The notes beneath the pieces are model-generated. The model did no database searches. It was not told where the DNA came from and saw nothing but the letters and a program-made list of their open reading frames with translations. From Allobogoriella deserti (GTDB lineage: Bacteria > Actinomycetota > Actinomycetes > Actinomycetales > Actinomycetaceae): 64,000 nucleotides of DNA. Positions 24,914-34,133 of this stretch are shown here, piece after piece (the first letter of the stretch is position 1; every line of letters begins with the position of its first letter). A program made the position numbers and the translations under genes. Where the stretch lies: positions 1 to 64,000 of the forward strand of contig NZ_JBHUEE010000003.1 of the NCBI RefSeq assembly GCF_042680605.1, read 5' to 3'.

Positions 24914-26095
24914 TCAGATCTGGACCCAGCGGTGGGTCTCGGCGTTCGATCGTTCGACGGCATCGAGCACCCGCTGCACGTGCAGGCCGTCCTCGAAGGA
25001 CGGCGCCGGGTCCTGATCGGCGGCGAGCGCCTCGACCAGGTCGACGACCTGGTGGGTGAACCCGTGCTCGTAGCCCAGCCCGTGGCCCGCCGGCCACCAG
25101 TGCCCGGTGTAGGGATGGTCCGGCTCGGTGACCAGGATCCGCCGGAAGCCGCCGGTCCTCGCCTCCTCCGTGCCGTCGAAGAACTGCAGGACGTTCATCT
25201 CCTCGAAGTCGAACGCCAGCGATCCGGACGTCCCCGAGATCTCGATCCGCATCGCGTTCTTCCGGCCCCAGGCGTACCGGGTGGCCTCGAGCACCGCCGG
25301 CGCACCGGAGGTCAGGCGCGCCGTGAACAGCGCAGCGTCGTCGACCGTGACCGGGCCACGCTCGGACCCGCCCGTGCCGTGCAGCCCGCTGAACGACTCG
25401 GCCACCGGGCGCTCGGTCACGAACGTCTCGAGCATGCCCGAGACCCCGGCGAACCGCTGCCCGGTGAGGAACTGCGTGAGATCGACGATGTGCGCGCCGA
25501 TGTCCCCCAGCGCCCCCGAGCCGGCCTTGTCCTTGTCCAGCCGCCAGGACAACGGCGCCTCAGCATCGGCCAGCCAATCCTGCAGGTACTGCGCACGCAC
25601 CTGTCTGACCTCACCGATCCGCCCGTCGGCGATGAGCTGGCGCGCCAGCTGGATCGCCGGCACGCGACGGTAGGTGAACCCGACCATCGACCGCACCCCA
25701 CGCCGTCGTGCCTCGACGGCCGCCGCCACCATGGTCTCGGCCTGCGCGACCGTGTTGGCCATCGGCTTCTCGACGAGCACGTGCTTGCCCGCCTCCAGCG
25801 CCGCCTCGGCGATCTCGGCGTGCGAGTCGCCCGGCGTGCAGATGTCGACGAGATCGACGTCGTCCCGCTCGAGGACCCGGCGCCAGTCCGTCTCCACCTC
25901 ACGCCAGCCGAGCTGGTCGGCCGCCGCCGCGGCAGCCGCCGCACTACGCCCCACCAGCACCGCCATCTCCGGCGCCATCGGCAGGTCGAAGAACCGCGGG
26001 GCGGTCCGCCACGCATGCGAATGGGCACGACCCATGAACGCGTACCCGATCATCGCCACGCCCAGGCGCGGCTTAACCGTCTCCGTCACAGTCAC
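24914..26095 (-). CDS. Gfo/Idh/MocA family oxidoreductase
   Basis: A 393-residue NAD(P)-dependent sugar or polyol dehydrogenase-type protein. The N-terminal Rossmann motif is variant: VAMIGYAFMGRAHSHAW (about 13-29). The family Glu-Lys-Pro is in LVEKPMANT (about 106-114), and the active-site region GSGALGDIGAHIVDLTQFLTG has the conserved Asp and His. It lies 3 bp after the binding-protein stop and 25 bp before the isomerase, so oxidation and isomerisation of the imported sugar are probably coupled (inference). Confidence 0.88.
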   Translation of the reverse strand: MTVTETVKPRLGVAMIGYAFMGRAHSHAWRTAPRFFDLPMAPEMAVLVGRSAAAAAAAADQLGWREVETDWRRVLERDDVDLVDICTPGDSHAEIAEAALEAGKHVLVEKPMANTVAQAETMVAAAVEARRRGVRSMVGFTYRRVPAIQLARQLIADGRIGEVRQVRAQYLQDWLADAEAPLSWRLDKDKAGSGALGDIGAHIVDLTQFLTGQRFAGVSGMLETFVTERPVAESFSGLHGTGGSERGPVTVDDAALFTARLTSGAPAVLEATRYAWGRKNAMRIEISGTSGSLAFDFEEMNVLQFFDGTEEARTGGFRRILVTEPDHPYTGHWWPAGHGLGYEHGFTHQVVDLVEALAADQDPAPSFEDGLHVQRVLDAVERSNAETHRWVQI

Positions 26096-26098
26096 CTC

Positions 26099-27148
26099 TC
26101 AGGATTCGAACGCCGTCGGAAGGTACTGGTCGACGTTATCGGCGGTGACCACCGGCGCGTACAGCTGGACCATGCGCGGCACCTCGACCTCCACCAGGTC
26201 GCTCATCGCCTTCTCCTGAGCCAGCAGCCTGGCGAGCCGGATACCGTCCGCTGCCTGGGTCGCGGGGTAGATGACCGTGGCCTCGACGACGCTGTCACCG
26301 GACTCGATCTCGCGCATCATGTTCGCTGAACCGGCGCCGCCGACCAGGAAGAACTCGTCGCGTCCGGCGTTCTCGATGGCGGAGAGGACTCCGACTCCCT
26401 GGTCGTCGTCGTGGTTCCAGATGGCGTCGATCTCCGGCGCGGCCTGCAACAGGTTCGACGCAGCCTCCTCACCGCCCTGGACGGTGAAGTCGGCGTCGAC
26501 GCGGTTGGACACCTCGAGATCGCACTCGGCGAGCGCGTCCGAGAAGCCCTGGCTCCGGTCCTGGGTGAGCGGGAGGGAGTCGATGCCGGCGATCTCGGCG
26601 ATGACCGCATCGCCCTGGTCGCCGAGCCGCTCGCAGATGTACTCGCCGGCGCTGCGGCCCATGCCGTAATTGTCGCCGAGGACAGTCACCCGGGCAGCCT
26701 CCGGCGTGGAGAACTCGCGGTCGACGTTGACCACCGGGATGCCTTCCTGCATGGCCTGGGTGGCCACCTCAGTCAGCGCGGCGCCGTCGAAGGGCAGGAC
26801 GACGATCGCGTCGACGCCGTCGTTGATGAACTGCTCGACCTGGCTGATCTGGACGTTGACGTCGTTCGTGCCCTCGGCCACCTGGAGGTCGATGTCCTCG
26901 AACCGGTCGGCCTCCTCCTGGGCGGCGGTGGTGATGGCACCCATCCAGCCGTGGTCCGCGGCGGGCGCGGAGAAGCCGATCGTGACGGTCTCGCCGGGTT
27001 CGTCGTTGGCGCCGGCGGGTGCGGCCTGGGCGGCGTCGTCACCGCCGTCGTCCTCGGTCTGCGGCTCGTTCGAGGTGCAGCCGGCGACGAGCAGGGCCGC
27101 CGAGGTCAGTGCGGTGACGGTCAGCCACCGGCGCGGGATACGGGACAT
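26099..27148 (-). CDS. Ribose-type sugar-binding lipoprotein
   Basis: A 349-residue periplasmic-binding-protein-like lipoprotein. The signal LTVTALTSAALLVAGC ends in a lipobox with Cys about residue 24, and an acidic linker follows. The mature start VTIGFSAPAADHGWMGAITTAAQEEA, DAIVVLPFDGAALTEVATQA and PVVNVDREF are like RbsB/xylose-type binding proteins. AAGGAGGAACC precedes the ATG at 27148. The open frame continues upstream past the permease, but only this start has a signal peptide. It belongs to the ROK-controlled operon, 80 bp after the permease stop. Confidence 0.88.
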   Translation of the reverse strand: MSRIPRRWLTVTALTSAALLVAGCTSNEPQTEDDGGDDAAQAAPAGANDEPGETVTIGFSAPAADHGWMGAITTAAQEEADRFEDIDLQVAEGTNDVNVQISQVEQFINDGVDAIVVLPFDGAALTEVATQAMQEGIPVVNVDREFSTPEAARVTVLGDNYGMGRSAGEYICERLGDQGDAVIAEIAGIDSLPLTQDRSQGFSDALAECDLEVSNRVDADFTVQGGEEAASNLLQAAPEIDAIWNHDDDQGVGVLSAIENAGRDEFFLVGGAGSANMMREIESGDSVVEATVIYPATQAADGIRLARLLAQEKAMSDLVEVEVPRMVQLYAPVVTADNVDQYLPTAFES

Positions 27149-27228
27149 GGTTCCTCCTTGAACGGGTGGGACGGTGCGTGACGGATGGGTGGTGCGGGAC
27201 TGCACGGCGGTCGCGCAGGCGGGCCGTG

Positions 27229-28260
27229 CTAGGTCCGGCGGGCGCTGGAGAACCGGCGCTGCAGGATGACAGCGAGCACGATGATGGCGCCGCGCGTGAC
27301 CGCCTGGACCGAGGAGTCCAGGTTGTTCTGCGTGAAAAGGTTCTGCAGCACGGCGAAGATGAGGACGCCGAGCACCGTGCCGACGATGGAGCCGCGTCCG
27401 CCGGCCAGTAGCGTGCCGCCGATGACGACGGCGGCGATGGCGTCGAGTTCCAGCAGGTAGCCGTGTGTCGAGGTGCCGGCAGTGGTCCGGGCGAGCATGA
27501 GTACGGCGCCGATCCCGGCGCACAGCCCCGAGATGCCGAAGACCCACACGGTGTGGCGGCGAACCTTGATGCCGGCCAGTCGCGCCGCCTCGGGGTTGCC
27601 GCCGACGGCGATGGTGCGGCGCCCGAACGTGGTGCGGGCGAGCAGGAACCAGCCGGCGACGGCCACGATGACGAAGACCCAGACGAGCACCGGGACACCG
27701 AGCAGATTGCCGCGGAAGACGTCGAGGAAGCCCTGGACGGAGACGATCTGAGTCTGCCGGTCGGAGATGATCTCGGCGAGCCCGCGCGCCGCGACGAGCA
27801 TCGCCAAGGTCGCGATGAACGAGACGACGCCGCCATAGGCGACGAGGAAGCCGTTGACCAGGCCGCAGACGGTGCCCACGGCGAGCGCGCAGGCGACGAG
27901 GACGATCCAGTGCACGTCCTCGGCCATGGTCTGGGTGGCGACCGTGCTCGCCCACACCGTGGACAACCCGAGGACGGAACCGACCGAGAGGTCGATGCCG
28001 CCGGCGGTGATGACAAACGTGACGCCGATGCTGACGACGCCGATCACGGCCGCCTGCCGCAGGATCACCATGATGTTGTCGAGGCCGACGAACCGCTCGC
28101 CAGAGGTGGTCACGCCGACGACCAGCAGCGCCACGAGGGCGAGGACAAGGCCGAGGCTGTGCCCCAGTCCGAGGCGGAACTTCGGCTCGCCGCTTCCGGA
28201 CACGGTCTGCTGGCCGGTCGTGGCGGGTGCCTCGGCCGCGGTGGACGGTGACTCGCTCAC
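27229..28260 (-). CDS. Ribose-type ABC transporter permease
   Basis: A 343-residue BPD_transp_2 permease, the only one in its operon, so it probably forms a homodimer as in ribose importers. A polar N-tail of about 35 residues is followed by nine or ten spans. Family signatures are GVTFVITAGGIDLSVGSVLGLS and IAAVVIGGTLLAGGRGSIVGT. The start overlaps the ATPase stop by ATGA (28257-28260). Confidence 0.88.
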   Translation of the reverse strand: MSESPSTAAEAPATTGQQTVSGSGEPKFRLGLGHSLGLVLALVALLVVGVTTSGERFVGLDNIMVILRQAAVIGVVSIGVTFVITAGGIDLSVGSVLGLSTVWASTVATQTMAEDVHWIVLVACALAVGTVCGLVNGFLVAYGGVVSFIATLAMLVAARGLAEIISDRQTQIVSVQGFLDVFRGNLLGVPVLVWVFVIVAVAGWFLLARTTFGRRTIAVGGNPEAARLAGIKVRRHTVWVFGISGLCAGIGAVLMLARTTAGTSTHGYLLELDAIAAVVIGGTLLAGGRGSIVGTVLGVLIFAVLQNLFTQNNLDSSVQAVTRGAIIVLAVILQRRFSSARRT

Positions 28261-29777
28261 GCACGTGCTCCTTCCATGACGAGGTCGAGGACCCGGTGCT
28301 CGTCAATGTCTGCGGTGGTGCCGGTGTGGACGACGTGCCCGTCGGCGATGACCAGGACGCGATCGGCCAGGCCGAGCACTTCGTCGATCTCGCTGGAGAC
28401 CAGCAGCAGCGCGGTGCCGGACTCGGTGAGCCGGCGGATCAGCCGGTAGATCTCGGCGCGTGCCCCGACGTCGACCCCACGGGTGGGCTCGTCCAGCAGC
28501 AGCACGTCGCAGCCGTGCACGAGCCAGCGGGCGAGCATGGCCTTCTGCTGGTTGCCGCCGGAGAGCGTGCGGACCGCCCGGCCGACGTCCGGCGGCTGCA
28601 GATCAAGCGCCTCGGCCTGCTCACGCGCGGCGCGGCGCTCGGCCGATTCGGCGAGCAGGCCGCCGCGGGCGAACCGGGCGAACGTCGACAGCGTGATGTT
28701 GCGGTACACCGGTTCGTCGAGCAGCAGGCCCTGGCTCTTGCGCTCCTCGGGCGCGAAGCCGATCCCGGCGTCGACCGCGTCGCTGACAGAGCCGCGGCGC
28801 AGTGTGCGGCCGTGGACGCGCACCGTCCCCGACGTCGCACGGCGGGCCCCGTAGATCGTCTCCAGGATCTCCGAGCGACCGGCGCCGACGAGACCGGCCA
28901 GCCCGACCACCTCTCCAGGACGCACCGTGAGCGAGACCCCGTCGAAGACCCCCTCGACGGCGAGGTCGGTGACCTCGAGAGCTGGCTCCTCCGTCCCGGG
29001 CCCGGACGAGGCGCCCCCGAAGTCGGTCGCGACGTCCCGGCCGGTCATCAACGAGATCAGTTCCGGCGTCGGGGTCTCGGCGACGTCCAGTCCGGTGGCG
29101 ACGGTGCGTCCGTCCTTGAGGACGGTGATGCGGTCACCGATCTGCCGGATCTCGTCCATGCGGTGGGAGATGTAGACGACGGCGACGCCCTGGGCGGACA
29201 GCGTGCGCACCACCCGGAAGAGGTTCTCCACCTCCTCCGGGTCCAATACGGCGGACGGCTCGTCCATGACGATGAGGCGGGTGTCGCGGGAGAGTGCGCG
29301 TGCCATGGAGACGACCTGCTTGCCGGCCGCGGACAGCGTGCCGACCTCGCGGCCCGGCCGGATCTCCGAATGACCGAGCTGCGCGAGGAGTTCACGGGCA
29401 CGGCTGTGCGAGACGCGGCGGCGCAGAACGCCTCCGGCCGCCAGCTCGTGGCCGAGGAAGATGTTCTCGGCCACGCTCAGTCCGTCGACGACGTCGAGCT
29501 CCTGGTACATCGTGGCGATTCCCAGATCCAGGGCCGCCATGGTCGAGCCGATCGTGACCGGCTCGCCCTCCCACCGGATCTCACCCTCGTCCGGCTGGTG
29601 CGCCCCGGCGAGGACCTTGATGAGCGTGGACTTGCCGGCGCCGTTCTGGCCGAGGAGGCAGTGCACCTCACCGGGCCGGATCTCGAGGTCGACGCCATCC
29701 AGCGCACGGGCGCCCGGGAACGTCTTGACGATCCCGGTCATACGGAGCAGCGGCGTTGCCGTGGCGTCATCGGCCAT
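28257..29777 (-). CDS. Sugar ABC transporter ATP-binding protein (double-domain RbsA type)
   Basis: 506 residues with two nucleotide-binding domains. Domain 1: Walker A GQNGAGKST, signature variant LSAAGKQ, Walker B LIVMDEPSA. Domain 2: degenerate GLVGAGRSE, intact LSGGNQQK and VLLLDEPTRGVD. First gene of the operon. I chose ATG 29777 because a promoter -10 (TAGCTT) ends 7 bp before it, which fits a leaderless mRNA; the longer frame from 29813 would begin inside the -35/operator. Confidence 0.88.
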   Translation of the reverse strand: MADDATATPLLRMTGIVKTFPGARALDGVDLEIRPGEVHCLLGQNGAGKSTLIKVLAGAHQPDEGEIRWEGEPVTIGSTMAALDLGIATMYQELDVVDGLSVAENIFLGHELAAGGVLRRRVSHSRARELLAQLGHSEIRPGREVGTLSAAGKQVVSMARALSRDTRLIVMDEPSAVLDPEEVENLFRVVRTLSAQGVAVVYISHRMDEIRQIGDRITVLKDGRTVATGLDVAETPTPELISLMTGRDVATDFGGASSGPGTEEPALEVTDLAVEGVFDGVSLTVRPGEVVGLAGLVGAGRSEILETIYGARRATSGTVRVHGRTLRRGSVSDAVDAGIGFAPEERKSQGLLLDEPVYRNITLSTFARFARGGLLAESAERRAAREQAEALDLQPPDVGRAVRTLSGGNQQKAMLARWLVHGCDVLLLDEPTRGVDVGARAEIYRLIRRLTESGTALLLVSSEIDEVLGLADRVLVIADGHVVHTGTTADIDEHRVLDLVMEGARA

Positions 29778-29784
29778 GTCGAGA

Positions 29785-29820
29785 AAGCTAGGGGTACTTT
29801 TGCGTAGGGTCAAGCAAAAG
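29785..29820 (-). promoter_or_regulatory. Promoter and ROK-type operator between the ABC operon and its repressor
   Basis: On the minus strand -35 TTGACC (29808-29813) and -10 TAGCTT (29785-29790) have a 17-bp spacer. The perfect inverted repeat CTTTTGC (29797-29803), 10 bp, GCAAAAG (29814-29820) encloses the -35. Repeats with a TTTTGC arm are seen with some ROK and LacI-type repressors. The promoter starts within a few bases of the ATPase ATG. Confidence 0.7.
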
Positions 29821-29871
29821 GTGCACAGTTATCGACATGTTATGGACGCTGGCGTCTCAGAAGGAGAGTGT

Positions 29872-31077
29872 TTGACTGTGGCCATGAGCGAGATCGCGCC
29901 GGCCGCGGCGCGCCCGAGCGGCGCTGGCGAATTGCTCCAACTCCTGCTCGACGGGCAGGCACGCACGCGGGCCGAGATAGCCGCGCACACCGGCCAGTCA
30001 CGCTCGACGATCGCCTCCCGGCTCGACACCCTGATGGCCACGGGCCTGGTCACTCCCACTGGGGAGGCCACGTCCACCGGCGGACGTCCACCGGCGACGT
30101 TCGCGTTCAACCCCGCTGCCCGGATCGTGCTCGCCGTCGACCTGGGTGCCGTGCACGCCCGGCTCGCGGTGACCGACCTCTCCGGCTCGGTCCTGACGGA
30201 GACGGAGGACGTGCTCGCCATCGCCGACGGACCGGAGGCCGTGCTGGCCCGCGTGATCACGGTCGGTCGGCGCCTGCTCGAGGAGAGCGGCCGCGGCGAG
30301 GACCTCGTCGCCGTCGGCGTCGGACTTCCCGGGCCGGTGGAGCACTCCACCGGGCGACCGGTCAGCCCGCCGATCATGCCCGGCTGGGACGGCTACGACG
30401 TCCCGGCCCACCTGGAACGCGAGCTGGGCGCGCCGGTCCTGGTCGACAACGACGTCAATCTCATGGCCCTGGGCGAGCACGCCGCCGTCTGGCCGGACGT
30501 CCAGGACCTGCTCTTCGTCAAGGTGGCCACCGGCATCGGTGCCGGAGTCATCAGCGACGGCGAACTGCGCCGGGGCGCTCAGGGCGGCGCCGGCGACCTC
30601 GGCCACATCGCCGTCCCGCACGGCGCGGAGATCGCCTGCCGGTGCGGCAACGTCGGGTGCCTCGAGGCCGTCGCCAGCGGCCGCGCCGTGGCCGACCGGC
30701 TCCGCGAGCACGGGATCGACGTGGCGGACGGGCGCGAGCTCGTGGCGCTGGTGCGCAGCGGCAACCTCGAGGCCACACACGCGGTGCGCGAGGCAGGCCG
30801 CGAGATCGGCGCGGTGCTCGCCGCGTGCGTGAACCTCCTCAACCCTTCGGTGATCGTCATCGGCGGGCTGGTCGCCGAGGCGGGTGAGCACTTGCTGGCG
30901 GGGATCCGCGAGGTCGTCTACCGCCGGTCGCTCCCGCTGGCCACCCAACACCTCCGGCTGGTCGCCTCCCGCACTGGCGGTCGCTCCGGTGTGCTCGGCG
31001 CCGCCGCCATGGCCGCCCAGCACGTCCTCTCCCCCGCCGCGATCGATGCCGGGATCGCCGAGGAGTTGGCACGATAG
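29872..31077 (+). CDS. ROK family transcriptional repressor
   Basis: About 401 residues, divergent from the ribose-type operon it probably represses. An N-terminal winged helix (GAGELLQLLLDGQARTRAEIAAHTGQSRSTIASRLDTLMATGLV) precedes a sugar-kinase-like ROK domain with VLAVDLGAVHARLAVTDL, the GVGLPGPV segment and the zinc motif DLGHIAVPHGAEIACRCGNVGCLEAVAS (Cys-x-Cys-x4-Cys). It therefore probably binds the imported sugar or its product. The start is uncertain: TTG 29872 has the best-spaced AAGGAG, with GTG 29878 and ATG 29884 as alternatives 2 and 4 codons downstream. The frame is open far upstream into the ATPase gene, which is a shadow. Confidence 0.85.
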   Translation: MTVAMSEIAPAAARPSGAGELLQLLLDGQARTRAEIAAHTGQSRSTIASRLDTLMATGLVTPTGEATSTGGRPPATFAFNPAARIVLAVDLGAVHARLAVTDLSGSVLTETEDVLAIADGPEAVLARVITVGRRLLEESGRGEDLVAVGVGLPGPVEHSTGRPVSPPIMPGWDGYDVPAHLERELGAPVLVDNDVNLMALGEHAAVWPDVQDLLFVKVATGIGAGVISDGELRRGAQGGAGDLGHIAVPHGAEIACRCGNVGCLEAVASGRAVADRLREHGIDVADGRELVALVRSGNLEATHAVREAGREIGAVLAACVNLLNPSVIVIGGLVAEAGEHLLAGIREVVYRRSLPLATQHLRLVASRTGGRSGVLGAAAMAAQHVLSPAAIDAGIAEELAR

Positions 31078-31082
31078 GTGCC

Positions 31083-32051
31083 ATGCGCGCGATCGCCGTC
31101 GGCCCGGACCAGCGCCTCGCCCTGACCGAGGTCCCCGACCCGGAACCCGGGCCGGGAGAGCTGCTCATCGACGTCGCCGCGGCCGGCGTCAACCGGGCGG
31201 ACCTGCTGCAGCGGGCGGGTCACTATCCCCCGCCGCCCGGGGCGAGCGACATCCTCGGGCTAGAGGTCTCCGGCACGGTGGCCGGGCTCGGCGATGGGGT
31301 GAGCGGATGGCAGGTGGGGCAGGAGGTGTGCGCCCTGCTGACCGGCGGGGGCTACGCCGAGCGGGTCGCGGTCCCCGCCGGGCAGGTGCTGCCGGTGCCG
31401 GAGGGCGTCGGCCTGGTCGAGGCGGCCGGCCTGCCGGAGGCGGTGTGCACGGCGTGGTCGAACCTGGTCGACGTCGCCGGGATGCGCACCGGGGACACCG
31501 TGCTCATCCACGGTGGTTCGGGCGGCGTCGGGTCCGTGGCGGTCCAGCTCGCCACCGCGTTGGGCGCCCGGGTGCTGGCCACCGCCGGCGGCGCGGAACG
31601 GGCGGAACGGTGCCGTGACCTTGGCGTGGAGGTGGCGATCGACCACCGAGCCGAGGATGTGGTCGACGCGGTCCACTCCGCCACCGACCGGCGCGGGGTC
31701 GATGTCCTGCTCGACGTGCTCGGCGCCGGCGCGCTGGAGGACAACGTCCGGTGCCTCGCCGCCGATGGCCGCCTCGTCGTCATCGGCCTGCAGCAGGGCC
31801 GCAGGGGCGAGATCGACCTCGGCCGGATGCTCGCCAAGCGGGCGAGCCTGCACGCGACGACCCTGCGTTCACGGCCGCCCGCGGAGAAGGCCGCCCTCGT
31901 GGCCGAGGTCCGCGAGGCGGTCTGGCCGATGCTGCACGACGGGCGCGTACGACCTGTCGTGGACCGGCGCGTCCCGCTCGCGGACGCTGAGACGGCGCAC
32001 GAGCTGCTGGAGTCCGGTCAGGTCTTCGGCACAGTGGTGCTGACCCGCTGA
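31083..32051 (+). CDS. NAD(P)H:quinone oxidoreductase-like protein (PIG3/QOR family, MDR)
   Basis: A 322-residue zinc-independent medium-chain reductase. The N-terminal catalytic fold has GVNRADLLQRAGHYPPPPGAS and DILGLEVSGTV. The NADPH-binding motif is GGSGGVGSVAVQLA (about 143-156). The C-terminal part holds DVLLDVLGAGALEDNVRCLA and ends GQVFGTVVLTR, all matching the PIG3 group. The physiological quinone or enone is unknown. It starts 5 bp after the ROK stop, so it may share that transcript, but a functional link is not obvious. Confidence 0.85.
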   Translation: MRAIAVGPDQRLALTEVPDPEPGPGELLIDVAAAGVNRADLLQRAGHYPPPPGASDILGLEVSGTVAGLGDGVSGWQVGQEVCALLTGGGYAERVAVPAGQVLPVPEGVGLVEAAGLPEAVCTAWSNLVDVAGMRTGDTVLIHGGSGGVGSVAVQLATALGARVLATAGGAERAERCRDLGVEVAIDHRAEDVVDAVHSATDRRGVDVLLDVLGAGALEDNVRCLAADGRLVVIGLQQGRRGEIDLGRMLAKRASLHATTLRSRPPAEKAALVAEVREAVWPMLHDGRVRPVVDRRVPLADAETAHELLESGQVFGTVVLTR

Positions 32052-32087
32052 GCGCGCAGCCGCCGCCTGCCGTGACCGGCCCGCCCG

Positions 32088-33035
32088 TCAGCCCTTGACC
32101 GAACCGGCGAGCAGACCGCGCACGAAGTAGCGCTGCAGGGCAAGGAAGACGATCAGCGGGATGACGATGGAGACGAACGCACCGGCGGTGAGCAGGTGCC
32201 AGTCCTGCCCGCGTGATCCGGCCATCTCGGCCAGGCGCGCCGTCAACGGCTGGACCTCGTTGTTGCCGCCGGTGAACGTCAGGCCGACGAGCAGGTCGTT
32301 CCACACCCAGAGGAACTGGAAGATCGCGAAGGACGCGATGGCGGGGACCAGCAGCGGCAGCATCACCCGCAGGAAGACGGTCACGTGGCCGGCGCCGTCG
32401 ACCCGCGCCGCCTCGATGAGCTCACGAGGCACCTCGGACATGAAGTTGTGCAGCAGGAACACCGCCAGCGGCATGGCGAAGCAGGAGTGCGCCACCCAGA
32501 CCGCGAGGTACGGGAACGTCTCCAGCGCCCAGCTGTTCGCGAAGATCCGCAGCAGCGGGATCAGGGACATCTGCAGCGGCACGATCTGCAGCGCGAAGAC
32601 GACGACGAAGAGCGTGTCCCGGCCGCGCCACTGCAGCACCGAGAAGGCGTAGGCGGCCATGGTGGCGACCACGAGCGGGACGATCGTCGCCGGGACGGTG
32701 ATCACCACGGAGTTGACGAAGAAGTTCGCCAGCTCGCCGGAGGAGGCTCGGCCGAAGAGGACCTCCTGGTAGTTCTCCAGCGTGAACGTGGGCTCGGTGA
32801 AGAACGTCCACCACCCGCTGGTACGAATGTCCGCCGCCGGCCGGATGGAGCTGACGAGCAGCCCGACCACCGGGACCGTCCAGAGCACCGCGATGACGAC
32901 GGCGACGGCGGACCCGACGCGGGAGGAGAGCATCGTCTTCGCCCGGGCGGAGACGGAGGTGCTCGGGCCGGCGCCCAGCGGGTCGGCGCCGCCGGGACGC
33001 TGCTCGACGGCGACCGCCGCCGGAGTCGTGCTCAT
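32088..33035 (-). CDS. Alpha-glucoside-type ABC transporter permease (AglG/MalG type)
   Basis: A 315-residue permease, second channel subunit of an AglEFG-like importer. An N-tail of about 35 residues precedes six spans. The EAA loop reads ELIEAARVDGAGHVTVFLRVMLP at about residues 202-224, and the C-terminus is RGLLAGSVKG. Its ATG overlaps the stop of the upstream permease (33032-33035). It converges on the quinone oxidoreductase gene, 36 bp apart. An open frame continues upstream to 33878 but is out-of-frame translation of the other permease. Confidence 0.87.
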   Translation of the reverse strand: MSTTPAAVAVEQRPGGADPLGAGPSTSVSARAKTMLSSRVGSAVAVVIAVLWTVPVVGLLVSSIRPAADIRTSGWWTFFTEPTFTLENYQEVLFGRASSGELANFFVNSVVITVPATIVPLVVATMAAYAFSVLQWRGRDTLFVVVFALQIVPLQMSLIPLLRIFANSWALETFPYLAVWVAHSCFAMPLAVFLLHNFMSEVPRELIEAARVDGAGHVTVFLRVMLPLLVPAIASFAIFQFLWVWNDLLVGLTFTGGNNEVQPLTARLAEMAGSRGQDWHLLTAGAFVSIVIPLIVFLALQRYFVRGLLAGSVKG

Positions 33036-34018
33036 GCTCCACGGACCTCTCGGTTCTTGATCATCTGCCGGACGTTGAACACGACGATCGGGATGACGAG
33101 GACGAAGATGACGACGGCGAGCGCCGAGCCGGTGCCGTTGTTGCCGAACGTGAACGACTGGTCGTACATCATGTTCGCCAGCACCTGGGTGTCGAAGCGG
33201 GCGCCGGTCATCGTGCGGGGGATGTCGAAGATCTTCAGCGTGGCGATGATGATCGTGGTCATCACGACCACCAGGGTCGGGCGGATGCTCGGGACGGTGA
33301 TGGAGCGGAACATCTGCCAGGCGTTGACGCCGTCGAGCCGGGCCGCCTCGACGATGTCGTCCGGGATGGCCTTGATCGCCGCGGAGAGCAGCACCATCGC
33401 GAACCCGGCCTGGATCCAGATCATCACCAGGATGAGAAAGAACGTGTTCCACGGCGAGTCCTGCAGGAACCGCAGCGGTTCGAGGCCCAGGCCCACGAGC
33501 ATGGCGTTGAGCAGGCCGATCTGCTCCTGGGCGGCGCCGCGGTACTCGTAGACGAACCGCCAGATGATGCCGGCGCCGACGAACGAGATCGCCATCGGCA
33601 TGAACAGCAGCGTCTTGGCGATGCGCTCGAAGCGGGTCCGGTCGACGAGGATCGCGTAGGCGAGCCCGACGCCGGTCGAGACGAGCGGGACCAGGACCAC
33701 CCACCAGAACGTGTTGATGAACGCCCGCAGCGAGTCCGGGTTGGTGAAGACCCACTCGTAGTTCGCCAGGCCGACGAAGGAATCGCTGCGCGCGTCCATG
33801 AAGGACATCACCGTGGTCCGCAGCGCCGGGTAGAACAGACCCAGCACCAACAGGAACGCGGCCGGCCCGCCGAAACACAGGACCATGATCGCGGTGCGCG
33901 AGCCGCCACGGACCCGGTCACCGAGCTTGGCGATGCCGAAGATCGCCGCGATCACCAAGGCGAACAGGCCGACGGCCAGCACCATCTGGCCCCACTTGGT
34001 GTACAGGAAGAAGTCCAC
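33032..34018 (-). CDS. Alpha-glucoside-type ABC transporter permease (AglF/MalF type)
   Basis: A 328-residue permease beginning with a hydrophobic segment (WGQMVLAVGLFALVIAAIFGIA), which gives one more span than MalG and is usual for AglF-like proteins. The EAA loop is DIVEAARLDGVNAWQMFRSITVP (about 219-241). The segment KIFDIPRTMTGARFDTQVLANMMY is characteristic of the alpha-glucoside group. It lies 115 bp after the binding-protein stop. The start codon here is GTG. Confidence 0.87.
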   Translation of the reverse strand: MDFFLYTKWGQMVLAVGLFALVIAAIFGIAKLGDRVRGGSRTAIMVLCFGGPAAFLLVLGLFYPALRTTVMSFMDARSDSFVGLANYEWVFTNPDSLRAFINTFWWVVLVPLVSTGVGLAYAILVDRTRFERIAKTLLFMPMAISFVGAGIIWRFVYEYRGAAQEQIGLLNAMLVGLGLEPLRFLQDSPWNTFFLILVMIWIQAGFAMVLLSAAIKAIPDDIVEAARLDGVNAWQMFRSITVPSIRPTLVVVMTTIIIATLKIFDIPRTMTGARFDTQVLANMMYDQSFTFGNNGTGSALAVVIFVLVIPIVVFNVRQMIKNREVRGA

Positions 34019-34133
34019 GCTCCACCTCCCCGTGCCGGCCGCCCGGCACCGTCCTGCGCCGGCTGCCCGGCACGCCTACCTCACCCGAGGCTCGGGCGGG
34101 CGCACGGCGTGCTGCCGCGCGCCCGCCCAGGCG

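Noticed and set aside
26099..28306. Fusion of binding protein with an upstream domain
   Set aside because: The signal peptide and AAGGAGG ribosome site at 27148 mark the true start; the upstream part is antisense-like composition inside the permease gene.
29461..29871. N-terminal extension of the ROK protein
   Set aside because: It would run through the ATPase gene, promoter and operator on the other strand, and the winged-helix domain begins only after 29900.
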